DNA of 64,000 bases from Aldrovandia affinis (taxonomy: Eukaryota; Chordata; Actinopteri; Notacanthiformes; Halosauridae). The notes under the pieces are model-generated. The model was given only the letters and a program-made list of their open reading frames with translations. It did not search any database and was not told where the DNA came from. The stretch spans positions 1 through 64,000 of the forward strand of contig JAINUG010000037.1 of assembly GCA_029706075.1 (NCBI GenBank), in the 5' to 3' direction. A program made the translations under genes and the position numbers. The first letter of the stretch is position 1, and every line of letters begins with the position of its first letter. Positions 1-29,590 of this stretch are shown here, one piece after another.

Positions 1-270
1 ACAAGGTGAACAATAACGGGCCTAACACAGATCCTAGAGGAATACCTTTTTTATGCCGAGAAATGATCAACAGCAATACATTGAGATCTATCAGTCAGGT
101 AGTTCCTAAACATTTTACAGGCATTGTGATCAAATCCTATTGCGGAGAGTCTTAGCAACAAACATGCATGATCAACAGTATCAAATGCTTTTGGCAGATC
201 AATAAACAAGGCCATACAATGCATTTTATTTTCCAAAGAGCAAATAATATCATTTTTTATTTGCAAAAAC
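1..270 (-). mobile_element. LINE reverse transcriptase remnant (L2/CR1/Rex-like), frameshifted
   Basis: On the minus strand, 266-51 encodes a reverse-transcriptase palm segment with the typical FIDLPKAFDTVDH block (the motif-A region with its catalytic Asp) followed by an RNYLTDR block. Right after this a TAA interrupts the frame. In another frame, positions about 50-1 continue with KGIPLGSVLGPLLF, the next conserved block of non-LTR reverse transcriptases. The two pieces are therefore one gene broken by a small frameshift, and it runs off the left edge. The layout fits an L2, CR1 or Rex1-type retrotransposon; the exact clade cannot be fixed from this fragment. It is a dead copy. Confidence 0.8.
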
Positions 271-299
271 TGGCCCCTTCTGCAATACTGCCTTAAAGA

Positions 300-3200
300 A
301 CCCTAGAGCTTTAGAGATCGAAAATCGCCAATACTCAAAGGCAGCAAGATGAGGAACATTGCGAAAATGTGGTCTTGCAACAATGAATACTGGACTTAAT
401 GACGTAATTAATATGGTTGTCTATGTGTTCTTGTTGCTACTGCAGGTGCTTTAAACTTGAAAAAGGACACTTCCTTTGCAAATTTCTTTGCAGCTGTTTG
501 TAATTATGTCAGCAGAGCTTAGTGAAGTAGTTAGAGGTCAAATTGTTCCCCTGAGTAAAAGTTTTGTGTTCGTTTTTGATGAATGATGGAAACAAACAGA
601 TCTTAAGTAGTGAACTCAGACTTTTGGACCCCACTGTATCTCCAGCAGGGAGCTTCACTATCGCTGATGTTTGCAGCAGAACTTAGCCTTAAAGAGTGAA
701 CCATTCTGATATCCTGATTTATTTATTTTTTTCCACGTGGGCTGAGATGGCTCTCATACAAGTCAACAGCTGCTGTTCTTCCTCAAGGAGACACGAGGCG
801 GCCACTCATGAGACCCACGGGCTGAATGCCATCAACCACATGTAAGATCCAATCATCCCCTCCCCACAAGATGCTCTGTCCAAATCCATCCAAACGTTGT
901 AAATTAGAGACCTATTTATGAGTGTCTGGATATTAAACTCCTCCAGTTTCCCCTCTTTACTTGGTAGCTGCAGCGTACACATGCGGCTGTACTGTATACA
1001 TACACCGCGTTTGTGCTAATCTCTCCATCTCTGCGCTTGGGTCCCATGGCAACTGTCCCATCCTCACAACCATTCCGGTCTCCCGTTCTTCCCTTCCCAG
1101 AACCGACAAGGTCAGATTTTTGAGACATCTCTTTATTTTCCCTTCTCCTTCCTTGGCATTCTGTTGTATTTTTTCGTCATCTATCTGTTTCCCCTTTGCG
1201 AGGACCACACAGAGGGATGACATGCGAGAAGCACGTCTCATCTGGGTGGCCCAATTAAAAAAGAAGATGTCGGGTGACAGGACCAGGCCCCCGCATTGGG
1301 CGGGGAGAAATGCACGTAAACAGTGTAAAACCGGTCTCTCGCAGAGGAAGGAAAAAAACGAGCTGGCAATTGTGAAATGGAATAAAAAAAACTAAAAAAA
1401 CAAGAGTGTGTATTTTGGCGCTGTCGTCAGTGGAGCTGCACGCACTAACTCACGAGTCTCCAGCTCTCTAATGCATCCACACATATTAGGCAAGAGACAA
1501 GAAGATTAATACATGTTTAAACATCCTACTTCCCCCCAGCATAATTAATCTACACCGTGGCGTGTTTTAATGATGTCATTAGCGGTTGCAGGGAGTCGGA
1601 TTAAAAATGACCCATCACTTTCAATTGGACTAAAACAGAGGAGCTGTTTGGCTAAAATAAGACACTGCACAGTGTGAAAAGGGAGGGTAATCCTTTAAGC
1701 TTCTCATAACTATGGGAAAACGGTGTTAATGTATTCTAAGTACGGTTGTAGAATTGATTGATTGACACATGTGACACATGTTGTGTCCAAAAAACTATAA
1801 GATAGTGTTTCATATTGGCCAGCAGGGAGAGAAATGGCAGTCTCAGGCAGGTGGTCCTGGACGGAATAATTTTTTTCCCCCTCATCACCATGACATGACA
1901 ATCCTCCAACGAGATAGTAGGCTTATATCACCAACGAGACATGCACACCTGGTTTCTCTAATAATTCTTTCATCATTTATGTAAATATTCATTTATAAAT
2001 TAATATTGGACCCAAGTGCAGTCTTCAGTTGTAATGTATCTATTAATCAAAAAATGGCAATTGCGTAAGCTATTTGGCTTATTAAAAAAATAAAGCATGT
2101 AGGGTGGATCAAATGGCGGAATAAACGTTGGCCCTCCCGGAATTGAGACTGACACCCTGGCAGTATCTAAATGTTGACATGTTCCTTCTTGTCAACACTC
2201 CACACACTCTGTCACCCCTGCCTCTGTGTCTGGTGGCCCATTTTCTGCTGAATCTATTCTCTGAAGGCCTGAAAGTAATTTCTCTTGTATTTAACTCCCA
2301 TTACACCATGGTTTTCTAAAGCAACAGTGCATCATTAAACAAAAGATTTTTTTTTTTTTAATTGAGCTTTTGTTTGAGCATGGTTTATTGGCTCAAATAT
2401 GAATTCTAGAAGTGCAGTGTTGTGCGATTCCCAGAAGTAAATCACTTAGTTCTCTGCAATGACACACGTGCCGGGCTTGGGTTGTGAGGCGCTGTCAGGC
2501 ATTGGAAATTAACTGGATCTGAAGAACATTAATATATTGCTTGTTTGATCATGTCCAAATTGCCTATCCATTAGAACGTCTCACTGAGGCAATAAAACAT
2601 GACATGATTTGTAACAAGACAGAGCTTTTGAAAATAAACAATCTCTCATTTTGGCCCCTTTTCAGAGATACCAAGGATAATTTTATTCTAAATTGTTTTC
2701 CTCCACTCATCGTGCCTGTTTCTCAGACTTTTCTTGGCCCAATGGTTTGTCATAACAGTCAGTGGTCCTGGGGCCAGATGCACTGGGGGTCTGTGGCAAT
2801 CTCATTGCGTGGTGAAGGACAGACCACCAGGGTGAGCACGTTCATACGGGTCACAGGAAGCCGCCTCACTTAGGAACAAGATTATCGCCCAGCAGACAAG
2901 AGCAAATGACCAGGAGGAGCCTTCAGGAGTGTGCGTGCGTGTTTGTGTGCATGCTCGCACAGCTGTGGAACAGGGAGCTAGGCCTTGTTTAGGCCTGGTC
3001 TGTGAGTGGAGAGAGATCAGTGATGTCTTTGCTTTGGTCAGCGGCCTGTCACCCCTGTCTCTGATTATAAAGCTCAAACTTCTGAATGGAGTGACTGTTA
3101 CAGCGGTGGCCAGTGGGTAACAAAAAGGGGAGGGCAGAGAACTCACTATTAAACTGATAACAGTGCTGAACATGTTTCTTTATGAACAAGCTTGTTAGCT

Positions 3201-6200
3201 CTAGTAAGGACAACCCATCCTCAGCTAATTCATTTGAACGTAATTGCAATCACTTTATTACCTTTGTGCTTTTCATGTTTAATCATTTTAATTATAAAAA
3301 AAAGTCTCACAAAATCGCACGCACTAACAAACACACAAAATCATGCACACATACACATGCACAAACACAGACACACAAACACATTCATGCACACAATACA
3401 CACAATACACACAGCAGGAAACAAGTCATTGTGTCTGCTGGGCCTCGTTTTGATGATTCAATTCAGTACCAAAAGTCGAGAACCATCCTTCTTACACAGA
3501 CATGCCAATTCCGCAGACAACACTACAGCAAATCGAAAAAATGAATGATTTGAGAAGAGTTTGAGCACAGACCCTTTGGCCCACCCAGTTGACACAAAAC
3601 AAAGAGTCGGTCCAGTTACAGAAAGAACTAGAGACTGCAGGCAACCTTGGAGGCTTCCAAGCCCTGTGCAACAATAAAAACTTGCCCAAACAGTGAAGAA
3701 AAAAATCCCTTTTCAAAATGACAACACACTATCCGGAAGTAGTGTATCTCAGAACGCTGTGCAAACACTGTGTGAGAGAAAATATTATCACCAAGATGGC
3801 GTCAGAATAGCTTATCCCTAGCTATCATGTCAAAATACTGATTAAATCAATAAAAGCATATACATTTAGAGCATTAGTAGTTATGCCTTTCATAACTATT
3901 AATATGAAATTATAAAATTGTGTAGATACGCGTTGTTCTTGTCCACACATCAAAAACAAACGCAACTGGCAGTGACGACTTGGAACGGATATTGACAATG
4001 TAGCTGAGCAGAGGTATAAGGAAAAATGAATGAATCTTTCCTGCACTCACTCCCCATGTGTGAGTCTTTTGGGATGCAACCCTTGTTTTGAAGTCCCCTT
4101 GTACCATCTATGGGAAAAAAGACCCCAAACTCACTAGAGCCCCCTAGAACATGACATTGGAGATCAACTTTAATGAATTAAATACATCTCATAACAAAGA
4201 TGCAAAGTTCTTTACATTCATACAAAGCGCCATGAAAGCAAACAAAGAAGAAAACTGAAATATAATCTAAACCCTACCCCAATATCCATGTCTAAACCTA
4301 GATGTAAATAATTTGCTATTGCTATACAGACAATAAATATAAGCATAAAAGAAACATATGAGTTATAAATAAAACAATGACCAACCAATGTGACAACACA
4401 TTTAAAACATGGTATTTTAAACCTCTGTCTGAAAATGGTGCAGAAAAAGCATGGTTTGTAGCCATAGTGGGTGTTGCTTTTGGGCGAATGATTCCAAAAT
4501 GTTCCTTGCACAAGTTCAGACCAGGTGTGACATGTGTGCCAAGTTAGAAGTCCATGCCGGAAAAAAGGGTGAGACTAAATGAAATAATAATTTTAAAAAG
4601 TACTGGCAAGAACAATAGGCTTCCGCCCTTTGGGCTTGGAAGCCTAAAAACTAAGCCAAGCAGCAAGACAGGAATTTGTACAGGCCCTTTTCCATCTGTG
4701 TGCAACACTGGCGTAATCCTATATCACCTGTTCCAAGGTCCTTGCTCACATCTGGCTTGCGTTTATAATCAGACATGGGGCAATTTTATTTTTGATTGTG
4801 CCTGAGCATTTTGCTCATATTTCTGAGGTAAAGTACAACAAGAACTTACAAATTGAGATTTGGAGAAGAGCACCAATTTCTAAATGTCTAAACCGGAAAG
4901 TTGGGAGGTGTCCTCATACGACTGTAGATGCCACGGTGTAGAAACATGCCTGCTACTAAACTGGTGATGTCACAATCCACATATGACCTAACTGTTTTTC
5001 AGTGAAACTCGAAACAGCAGTGCTGTTAACATTGGCTGGATGTAGGACCATGGTTGATCTCTGTCCTAAATTGCAATTTTTAGTCATTTGAAATTTTGTA
5101 ATTCATTTTTTTTTCTCAAGGACCATGTGCATTTGAAGGCTACTTAAGCCTCTCGTAGGAAGCTTCACTAACATCAGTCCCACTGCAAATCAAATGACAA
5201 AACAAAAAAAGTTAACTTTTAAAAAGAATGAAATGTGTAGAATTACATTACATTTTACATTTTCGAAGACTAACCCATACAGGGTGTTTTGCATATATTA
5301 CTGAAATAATTCAGGTTCATGGAAATGAATTTCGGGATTTGAATCTCCTAGTTACACTCTAAATTTCATCCACCACCATCCCTCACAGTTTCTGAAAAAT
5401 ACAACAATACACTGACCTGCCACCTCAACCAGAGGAATGCTGAAATGTTTTCACATCACGTCCACATCATGTCAAACACTGAATTGTATTCGATAGTGGC
5501 TGATGGTTGCTGGGAAGTGCGTCCAGTCCACAGTTACGAGGGATTGTTTGAGATAATTTTCCCATGTCTTGCAATGAATCCCTCTGAGTGATGTAAGAGG
5601 AAGGGGGAAACAAGCTAACTCCCAGCCAAAGGTCAGATTCAAACAGGCAGGAGCCAGCACAAATACAGCCTTCTCCCCTTGTTTTTCTTTGGGTGTTTCG
5701 GACCTCAAAAGAAGCATCCTATGATGCGTAGGTTCCCCACGTCATTGTGTCAAGCCATCCTGTGAAAGGGCAACATCTCAACCTCTCTCTGAGTCTTGTC
5801 TTTTCATCACTGTCATGTTTCTTTCCACGATTTTCACTTGTCTCCGGAGAGCGCCGATAACGCAATAACGGGCGGCGCAGAATGAACTCTCCCCTCTCTC
5901 TCCGGCCCTTAAGCGCAGGGCTGAGTTATGGCTTCACTTCACCTGTCTTGACAGAGAGACCTGGACAACAGCTGTGCCAAGGTGTAGCAGTGCTGCAACA
6001 GAGCTACTTTATCCATCTCATAAAACGAACAATGCATACACAGCATGCCTCATTGAGGGAGTAAATGAAACGTGTCTTTCTATTTATTTTTTTCTCAAAA
6101 AGTCACAAAAGGCAGTATCTCCATAAATCCTGTCGATAGTTAAATGTGAAGTGAAGCTTGGGGCATTTGTCAGGCTTCATTCCTCTTAGCTCAGAATGCA

Positions 6201-7869
6201 GCAGTGGGCTAAAGTTTGTGCTTCTGAAGTATCAGACCACTACAGTATCCCAGGACTGAGATTGTGTAGCACATTGTCATGAGGACTGAACAGTGAGCAA
6301 AGTCATTGTATTGCGTTTATTGTCTTGAATTAAACACAGTCAAACCTGTTTGGTTAAAAAAAGGTTTTCAACATACGATAACTCTGTATCTATATCAAAA
6401 CGCATAGTCAGTTTAAAATCTTCTATATTCTTATATTTTAATTGTATGTAATTGTATATACATGATTATTGAGGAATATCAAAATGATTTAGGGTTGTAT
6501 AAAATCAGCTAATTTGAGTAAAATGCTTGTCAGAGTTGAGTTTTACTGTCTTGTCAGAAATGTTTTCCAAAATTTTGCAAAAGGATGATACACAGTGTCA
6601 TGTGGCCAAAGATGAAAACACAAACAATTACAACAAACAATTCAAATGAACATACTCATGTTTTTGGAAAATAATTGTAAAAACAAATTCTATGGCAGTC
6701 TTATTTTTGTCTACAATCAAAATAGTTTGTGAACTCAAAATGATAAATACAACATGGCATTCATGACTAGGCACAGCGTGTTAAAGGCGTACTGAGTGAT
6801 TTTTTCTTTTGACAAAAGTTGAATATGTGTCTACTACTCACTGTTCATCAAATTGTGAAAAACAAAATGATCTTAAAACTATTGAACACATGCCACCCTG
6901 CACTTTGACTTGCCTGGCGGTCTCCCAGACAACAGTGTTGACAATGCATCTTTGAGCATCACTTTATGCAAGTCAGAGAGTGAGATGGCCTATAGTGGAT
7001 ATTTTATCATAATTTATAATAATAATAAAAATGAGATATAGGGGGTTATGTGACTGGCAATGGGAAGTATTCTTCAGTTAGCTAACACAGAATTAACCAT
7101 TCACAGAAAAGTCTAATCAAAAGTTAATCCTGAGTGGCAGCATTCTTTTATTGCAGCTATAGTATATTGTGTAAAATTATACTGTGTGAAATGTTTATCC
7201 ATATTGAGGCCAATTGCTTTGAACAAGCTAGGTAGCTAACAGCTATAGAATTGTATCCCTATATACAGAATGGCTACCCAGTTTGGTAGTGCAAGCTTGC
7301 TACACTTAGCTACCTTACTTAGCAATCTTCACATTTTTTTCAGTTTTTTTCAGGCTTTTATAAATGAACAAAATTGAAAACCATTAAATTACTTGATGTG
7401 TTGACAGCAGAATTTGATTAAAAACTTATATTTTCACTTTAGTTATTCCCCAAGCTCTTTATAAAATCACGGGGCTTCTTTGTGTGTGCAGCACAGAAAT
7501 CTTCCTGTTAGTAACAATGAAACTCATGTTAAGCTAGCTGGATCTTTTTGCTAGTTTTAGGTACTTCAGAGAAGCTAAAGTCACTCATGTTTGTGTCAAT
7601 ACCACCATTGGTTTGGTTGGATTGCAGACTTTAAAACACACTGTGATTCTTCACAGATGTGCTTACCAAATTGAATGGGGTAAAAACCAATTTGTTTTCT
7701 TACAACCTCATGTTTGTGGTAATAGCCATAAATAACCCTGTCCACATCCCTTACTTCCTTGCATGTGTTGCCAAATGTAACCAACAGGGGGCGAGGCTGT
7801 GCTGTGAATGAAATGGAGCAGTAGTGATTGTACACCGTAGGGAAAGTCCTTTGTCCACCAGTGCAACCC
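300..7869. other. Noncoding stretch downstream of aldh1a2
   Basis: I see no convincing coding exon on either strand; the open frames are short, lack family motifs and have no paired splice sites. The part next to 7869 must include the aldh1a2 3' untranslated region. A minus-strand AATAAA (read as tttatt at 7145-7150) lies about 720 bases past the stop and is a candidate polyadenylation signal. The rest is AT-rich, with a short CA-rich patch near 3350-3415 and a degraded 'ttacattacattttacatttt' type repeat end near 5245-5265. Confidence 0.5.
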
Positions 7870-25626
<17,757 letters not shown>

Positions 25627-25760
25627 TACGCCTGGGTCGTGCTGTCACTTCTGACGTGCCTGCTCTGTTTCCTACAGATTTCTGATGATAATTTCTGAAT
25701 CCTTCTCGTTTATAACCAGAAGTCAGATTCGGTCCATTTTTATTGGACAATCAGCAGGGC
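25627..25760 (-). promoter_or_regulatory. Candidate aldh1a2 core promoter and 5' UTR
   Basis: Reading the minus strand upstream of the ATG at 25626, a TATA-like GTTATAAAC lies at 25716-25708, about 90 bases before the start codon. A CCAAT box lies about 30 bases farther upstream (attgg on the plus strand at 25742-25746). This spacing is what a TATA/CCAAT vertebrate promoter would show. It is a motif-based inference; the transcription start is not known. Confidence 0.4.
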
Positions 25761-27427
25761 CGCCCTCCTGATATAATTAAAAATGAACGCTTAGAAACCA
25801 CTTTGCCAACTCTAGAGGGAAGATACCCCCCCGTCCCGTCACAGAAGGGTGTGGGAGAGTATCCTTGCGTTATTTCCCCCATTGCATAAATCGCATACAA
25901 ATGGACCAAAGCGAATGTGTTATGGATAATATTTCTAACGTTAACTGTTATAGTTGACCTGTAACAGAACGTTACACTTGGAGGTTGTTTTTGATGATTA
26001 AAAACACATTTCTGATAGGTTGTGTCTAAGAGCTGTGTGTAAAGGGTGTCATAACTGGATCGTTACTAGCTTAATGTTATAAGAGTGCAATACTGTTATT
26101 GTTAATAGCGTGGATTTATGATCCAGCTCAAAAGTAAATGTAGGTGAATACAAAAGCCACACGGTGGCGGTGTGTCACTACAATCCACTCGGCAAGTGTC
26201 CCCCGCTGCATATCCCTCTGTCTTAAACACAAGTGGTTATTCATAAAAGCTACCGATACTGTTAGGAGGGGTTTATACCCTTCTGTTGCAGCGGTTTCCA
26301 ATTAATATTGGTTATAGAGGATTTTTCTAGCGATATCGTGAGCTCCCTGTATAACTACGCTACCCTCAGATTGTATATACGCAGACACGTTTGTAAACCC
26401 GTTCCATCGCTGCAACATCTTCCGTAATTCAGGAGGGTGTAGGGTAGTGCGCATCCCCAAGGGAGCCGCCGGCTGCTTCCACTTCCAGCTATCGACTACG
26501 CGTCACACCTCTTCTGCAAAAGCTACACTTGTCGCGACGGTGCTTCAGGCAGGCAGACTGCAGGCACCCAAAGGATTCGCTTTTGCGCAAAGAGACAAGT
26601 ACAGTACAGCAATGTATTTCTGACCGAAGCTCTCCCTCCCATGGTGATGTTATGACCAATTACGAGTCGCCCTGTGCCCCCTGCTACAGTTGGCGCCGAC
26701 AACACTGCATCTAGACACAGCGAGTTGGTATAATACGTCCTCCGAGAAAACCCAGCACATACAGTATATGTTTGAAACAATTCACACATTTGATCACCGA
26801 CAAATAGGTAGCCTACTTTGGCATTTGGAGCTCTGCTGCTTGACTTTATTCCAGGATTTGATGCCTATATCTCAGGAATGGTTATGTAAATCACCCTGAA
26901 AGCTGAATATCTTGTAAGGCACATCTTGAAAGTCGCTCTGGATAAGAGCGTCTGCCAAATGCCAAATGCCGTAAATGTAAATACTAATGGCCGAATCTAA
27001 TATAACATAATGCTTCAATATTACATTCAGCTTCATTTGCATATCACACAGAGGATGCGCTCGTTTTACGCACCAGGCGGATACCTGCTTTATATTATTG
27101 CCAATTATTGGCGAACACAGGATCCTCGATACCCCAATTTTGACAACAATAACAGTGCAAAGGTGTTATATTCCACTAGGGCTTCATCACCACAAGCCAT
27201 TTCGTCACAGTATGACTCCACGGGCGTCAATTGTGTATGGCCGTTTCGATACCTTGGCTTCACAGTCCATTTTTAAAACTTGCCTAAATAAACTAGTAAA
27301 AGTTGTGTTTTACCATTTTTCATATCTATTTAGCATACGTTGATAAAACAACTCCACATTTAGTCCAAAAAGCTTGGATTCCCAGTTAAAATATTAGTCA
27401 AGCAACATGGTATGAAAGTAATATGTA
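25760..27427. other. Intergenic sequence between the aldh1a2 promoter and the pogo element
   Basis: No coding exon seen. An L2-type tail (gctctggataagagcgtctg) lies at 26936-26955, with a duplicated 'ccaaatg' before a degraded end. Otherwise the sequence is unique-looking. Since it lies upstream of aldh1a2 it may hold enhancers, but nothing in the sequence alone identifies one. Confidence 0.45.
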
Positions 27428-29588
27428 GGGGAGAGCGGGGTATGTTGTCACACTTTTCACTCTGTCTTACCTGTACTGGGTGCAATACATCGCAATGGTA
27501 TAAATGTCATACCAAATGAAAGGTGGATGTCTTGGGCACATATTTTGTGTTCATTACATATTCATATCTTATTTCAGTATGGAGTTGTAGACAGTTAAAT
27601 AGAGGGTGTGCACTTGTGACAACTTACCCCATCAGGGGGTAAGTTGTCACACTATGTCATAGTATGTGGGGTAAGTTGTCACATTGGATTATCAACAAAT
27701 AAGAATACAACGAAATAATTGTGAACTGAACGGGTCTGCGTCTGTGCTTGTGCCTGGCAGGGCAGGGTTGGTACTGGGGCCTGGCGGGGCAGGGCGATCC
27801 GTAACATAGGATGGCGCAAACTCAGTTTCCAAAAATACATCCCTGTTGTAAGGCTGTACCCCAGCTACCCTAAAGCCAGCCTGAATGTTCAAAGGGGTTG
27901 CAGCCACAGGATAAGCGATTGCCACAATCCCAGGAATGTCATAAATTGACATTGTTTTCCCAGGATTGTTCCTCATCCATGCATCACATGCTGTGTTGAT
28001 GTGCCTTTTTAGTGGCCCGTAGACAGATCTGTCTAAGGGTTGAAGCCGATGAGAGCAGTGGGGTGGGAATGACACCATAATTATGCAGTTTTCTTTAGCA
28101 TAATTGAGTCCATCAATGGACATATGAAATTCGTGGTTGTCCAAAAGGAGTAAACATGGTTTCTCCTTTGAGCATTTTGTATGCTCAATGAAATGTTTCA
28201 GGAAGTCAAAGAGTGCACATCTTTCATCCACCCCGAGAGATTTGCCGCTCCCTTGCTGCCAGGTGGTCCGTTGTTTAAAAAATGGTCGCAGAAGTTGACA
28301 CGGCGAAATATGAAATATGGAGGTATACTATTTCCTGTGGCTGAGACAGCACAGGCCAGTGTGACAAGTGTCCCCCTTTCAGCGGAGGTCAGTGACCCTA
28401 CTTGTTTGAATCCGTGTCTGGCCACTACTTTGTCAGGTTTATGGACCGTGGTCACCCCAGTTTCATCTACATTCCATATGTCCCCTGGTCCAAATTGATG
28501 TCTGTCTAGCACATTTGCTAAATTGTCGAAGAAGGCATTAACATTTTCTCGGTTGAAGCTACTAGCTCTGGCAAGGCTAGTTGCCTCAGGCTTTCTTAGC
28601 GACAGCATTGGGTGCCATTTTAAGAAGGCTGTAAACCACTCCGAGCTGGCCTTTTCTGTTTCTGCCCACATTGGTATGAACTTCAGCTTGTGTGCCACAG
28701 AAAACTGGTAGGCAAGTCTTTTGATCTCACTTGGCGACAGACCAAAATAAATGTCAGCTGACCTAGCGATATAATGAACAAGCTGCATCTCCAAATCAGG
28801 TGGAAATACCTGCCGTGGCTTTCTATAGCCAACCACTGTTGTTGGCACAGCTGCCTGACTGACAATTTCTTCGCTGGTAACCTTTTCACAATACCGAGTC
28901 AGAGTACGGTAATTTATATTAAAATAATTTACTGTGCTTCTGATTGATTTGTTCTCCAGCTTCACCTGCCTGACTGCCTTCAACATTATGTCAGGAGGTG
29001 TGCTGCCATTCTCTGTCTTTCTTTTATAATTTCTCACCATCATCTCACTTTCTTTGGTTCCTTCGTTCGTTCCTTCTTTTCTTCCTTCCTTCAATGCTTC
29101 TTTCCTTCAAAAACACATTTCAATTAGCATCATTGGAATTAGGCTGCATGCACACATACCAGAGCCTGTCTTGTGTAGTTGAGGGGCTAGGGCAAGTCAT
29201 CTCATGTGACAACTTGCCTCAAAGCAATTGAGACAACTTGCCCCAAACAGGCATGTGGGCTAATGTTTGCTAAATCTCAAGGCTAGTTCAACATAGGACT
29301 GCAGCTAACATATCAAGAGACACCATATTGTCTCCTTTATTCGGTACACAAATATAATTTTGAACATTTATACCTAACACAGTTTTATTACATAAAATGT
29401 AAAGTGCCATTTACTTACTTTTGAAGGAGACAAACACGAAACTTGTGCTCACATGTAATTAAAGTGATCTTTGACCACCTGCAAAAAGGAATTTGACCCT
29501 AGTTGCCACAAAGTAGCTATTTGATTTTTGAGATAGTGCCCCTGTGGTTGGAGGTATGAACAGTGTGACAACTTAGCCCGCTCTCCCC
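27428..29588. mobile_element. pogo/Tigger-like DNA transposon, full length with TIRs and TA duplication
   Basis: The ends are 26-bp inverted repeats (27428-27453 and 29563-29588) that differ at two positions. Both begin GGGGAGAGCGGG and end in GTTGTCACAC. TA dinucleotides flank both sides (27426-27427 and 29589-29590), the target duplication of the pogo/Tc1 superfamily. The 15-bp core ggggtaagttgtcac is repeated inside the ends: inverted and direct copies at 27616-27630, 27636-27650 and 27668-27682, and variants at 29206-29220 and 29231-29244. These are probable transposase-binding sites. The internal gene is on the minus strand and is frameshifted. The element lies between the aldh1a2 and aqp9 promoters. 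Confidence 0.9.
27692..29043 (-). pseudogene. pogo/Tigger-like (CENP-B/DDE_1 family) transposase, frameshifted
   Basis: The probable start is the Met at 29043 or 29040; a more upstream Met would add a low-complexity [11 protein letters not shown] extension. The N-terminal part has a CENP-B/psq-type helix-turn-helix (about '[15 protein letters not shown]'), then a second DNA-binding region. The DDE_1 domain follows with a catalytic Asp in IWNVDETG. The frame then breaks near 28221-28231. The second half resumes in another frame with FLKHFIEH, the second Asp in LLLLDNHEFH, FPPHCSHRLQPLD and SVYGPLKRHI, ending near 27692. Apart from this break the coding frame is open, which suggests a fairly recent loss or a sequencing indel. 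Confidence 0.88.
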
Positions 29589-29590
29589 TA

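Noticed and set aside
961..1395. 144-codon open frame on the plus strand
   Set aside because: No recognisable motif, no splice context, and opposite-strand frames overlap it; it looks like chance.
3330..3420. Possible CRISPR-like or regular repeat array
   Set aside because: Only irregular CA-rich low-complexity sequence without uniform spacers.
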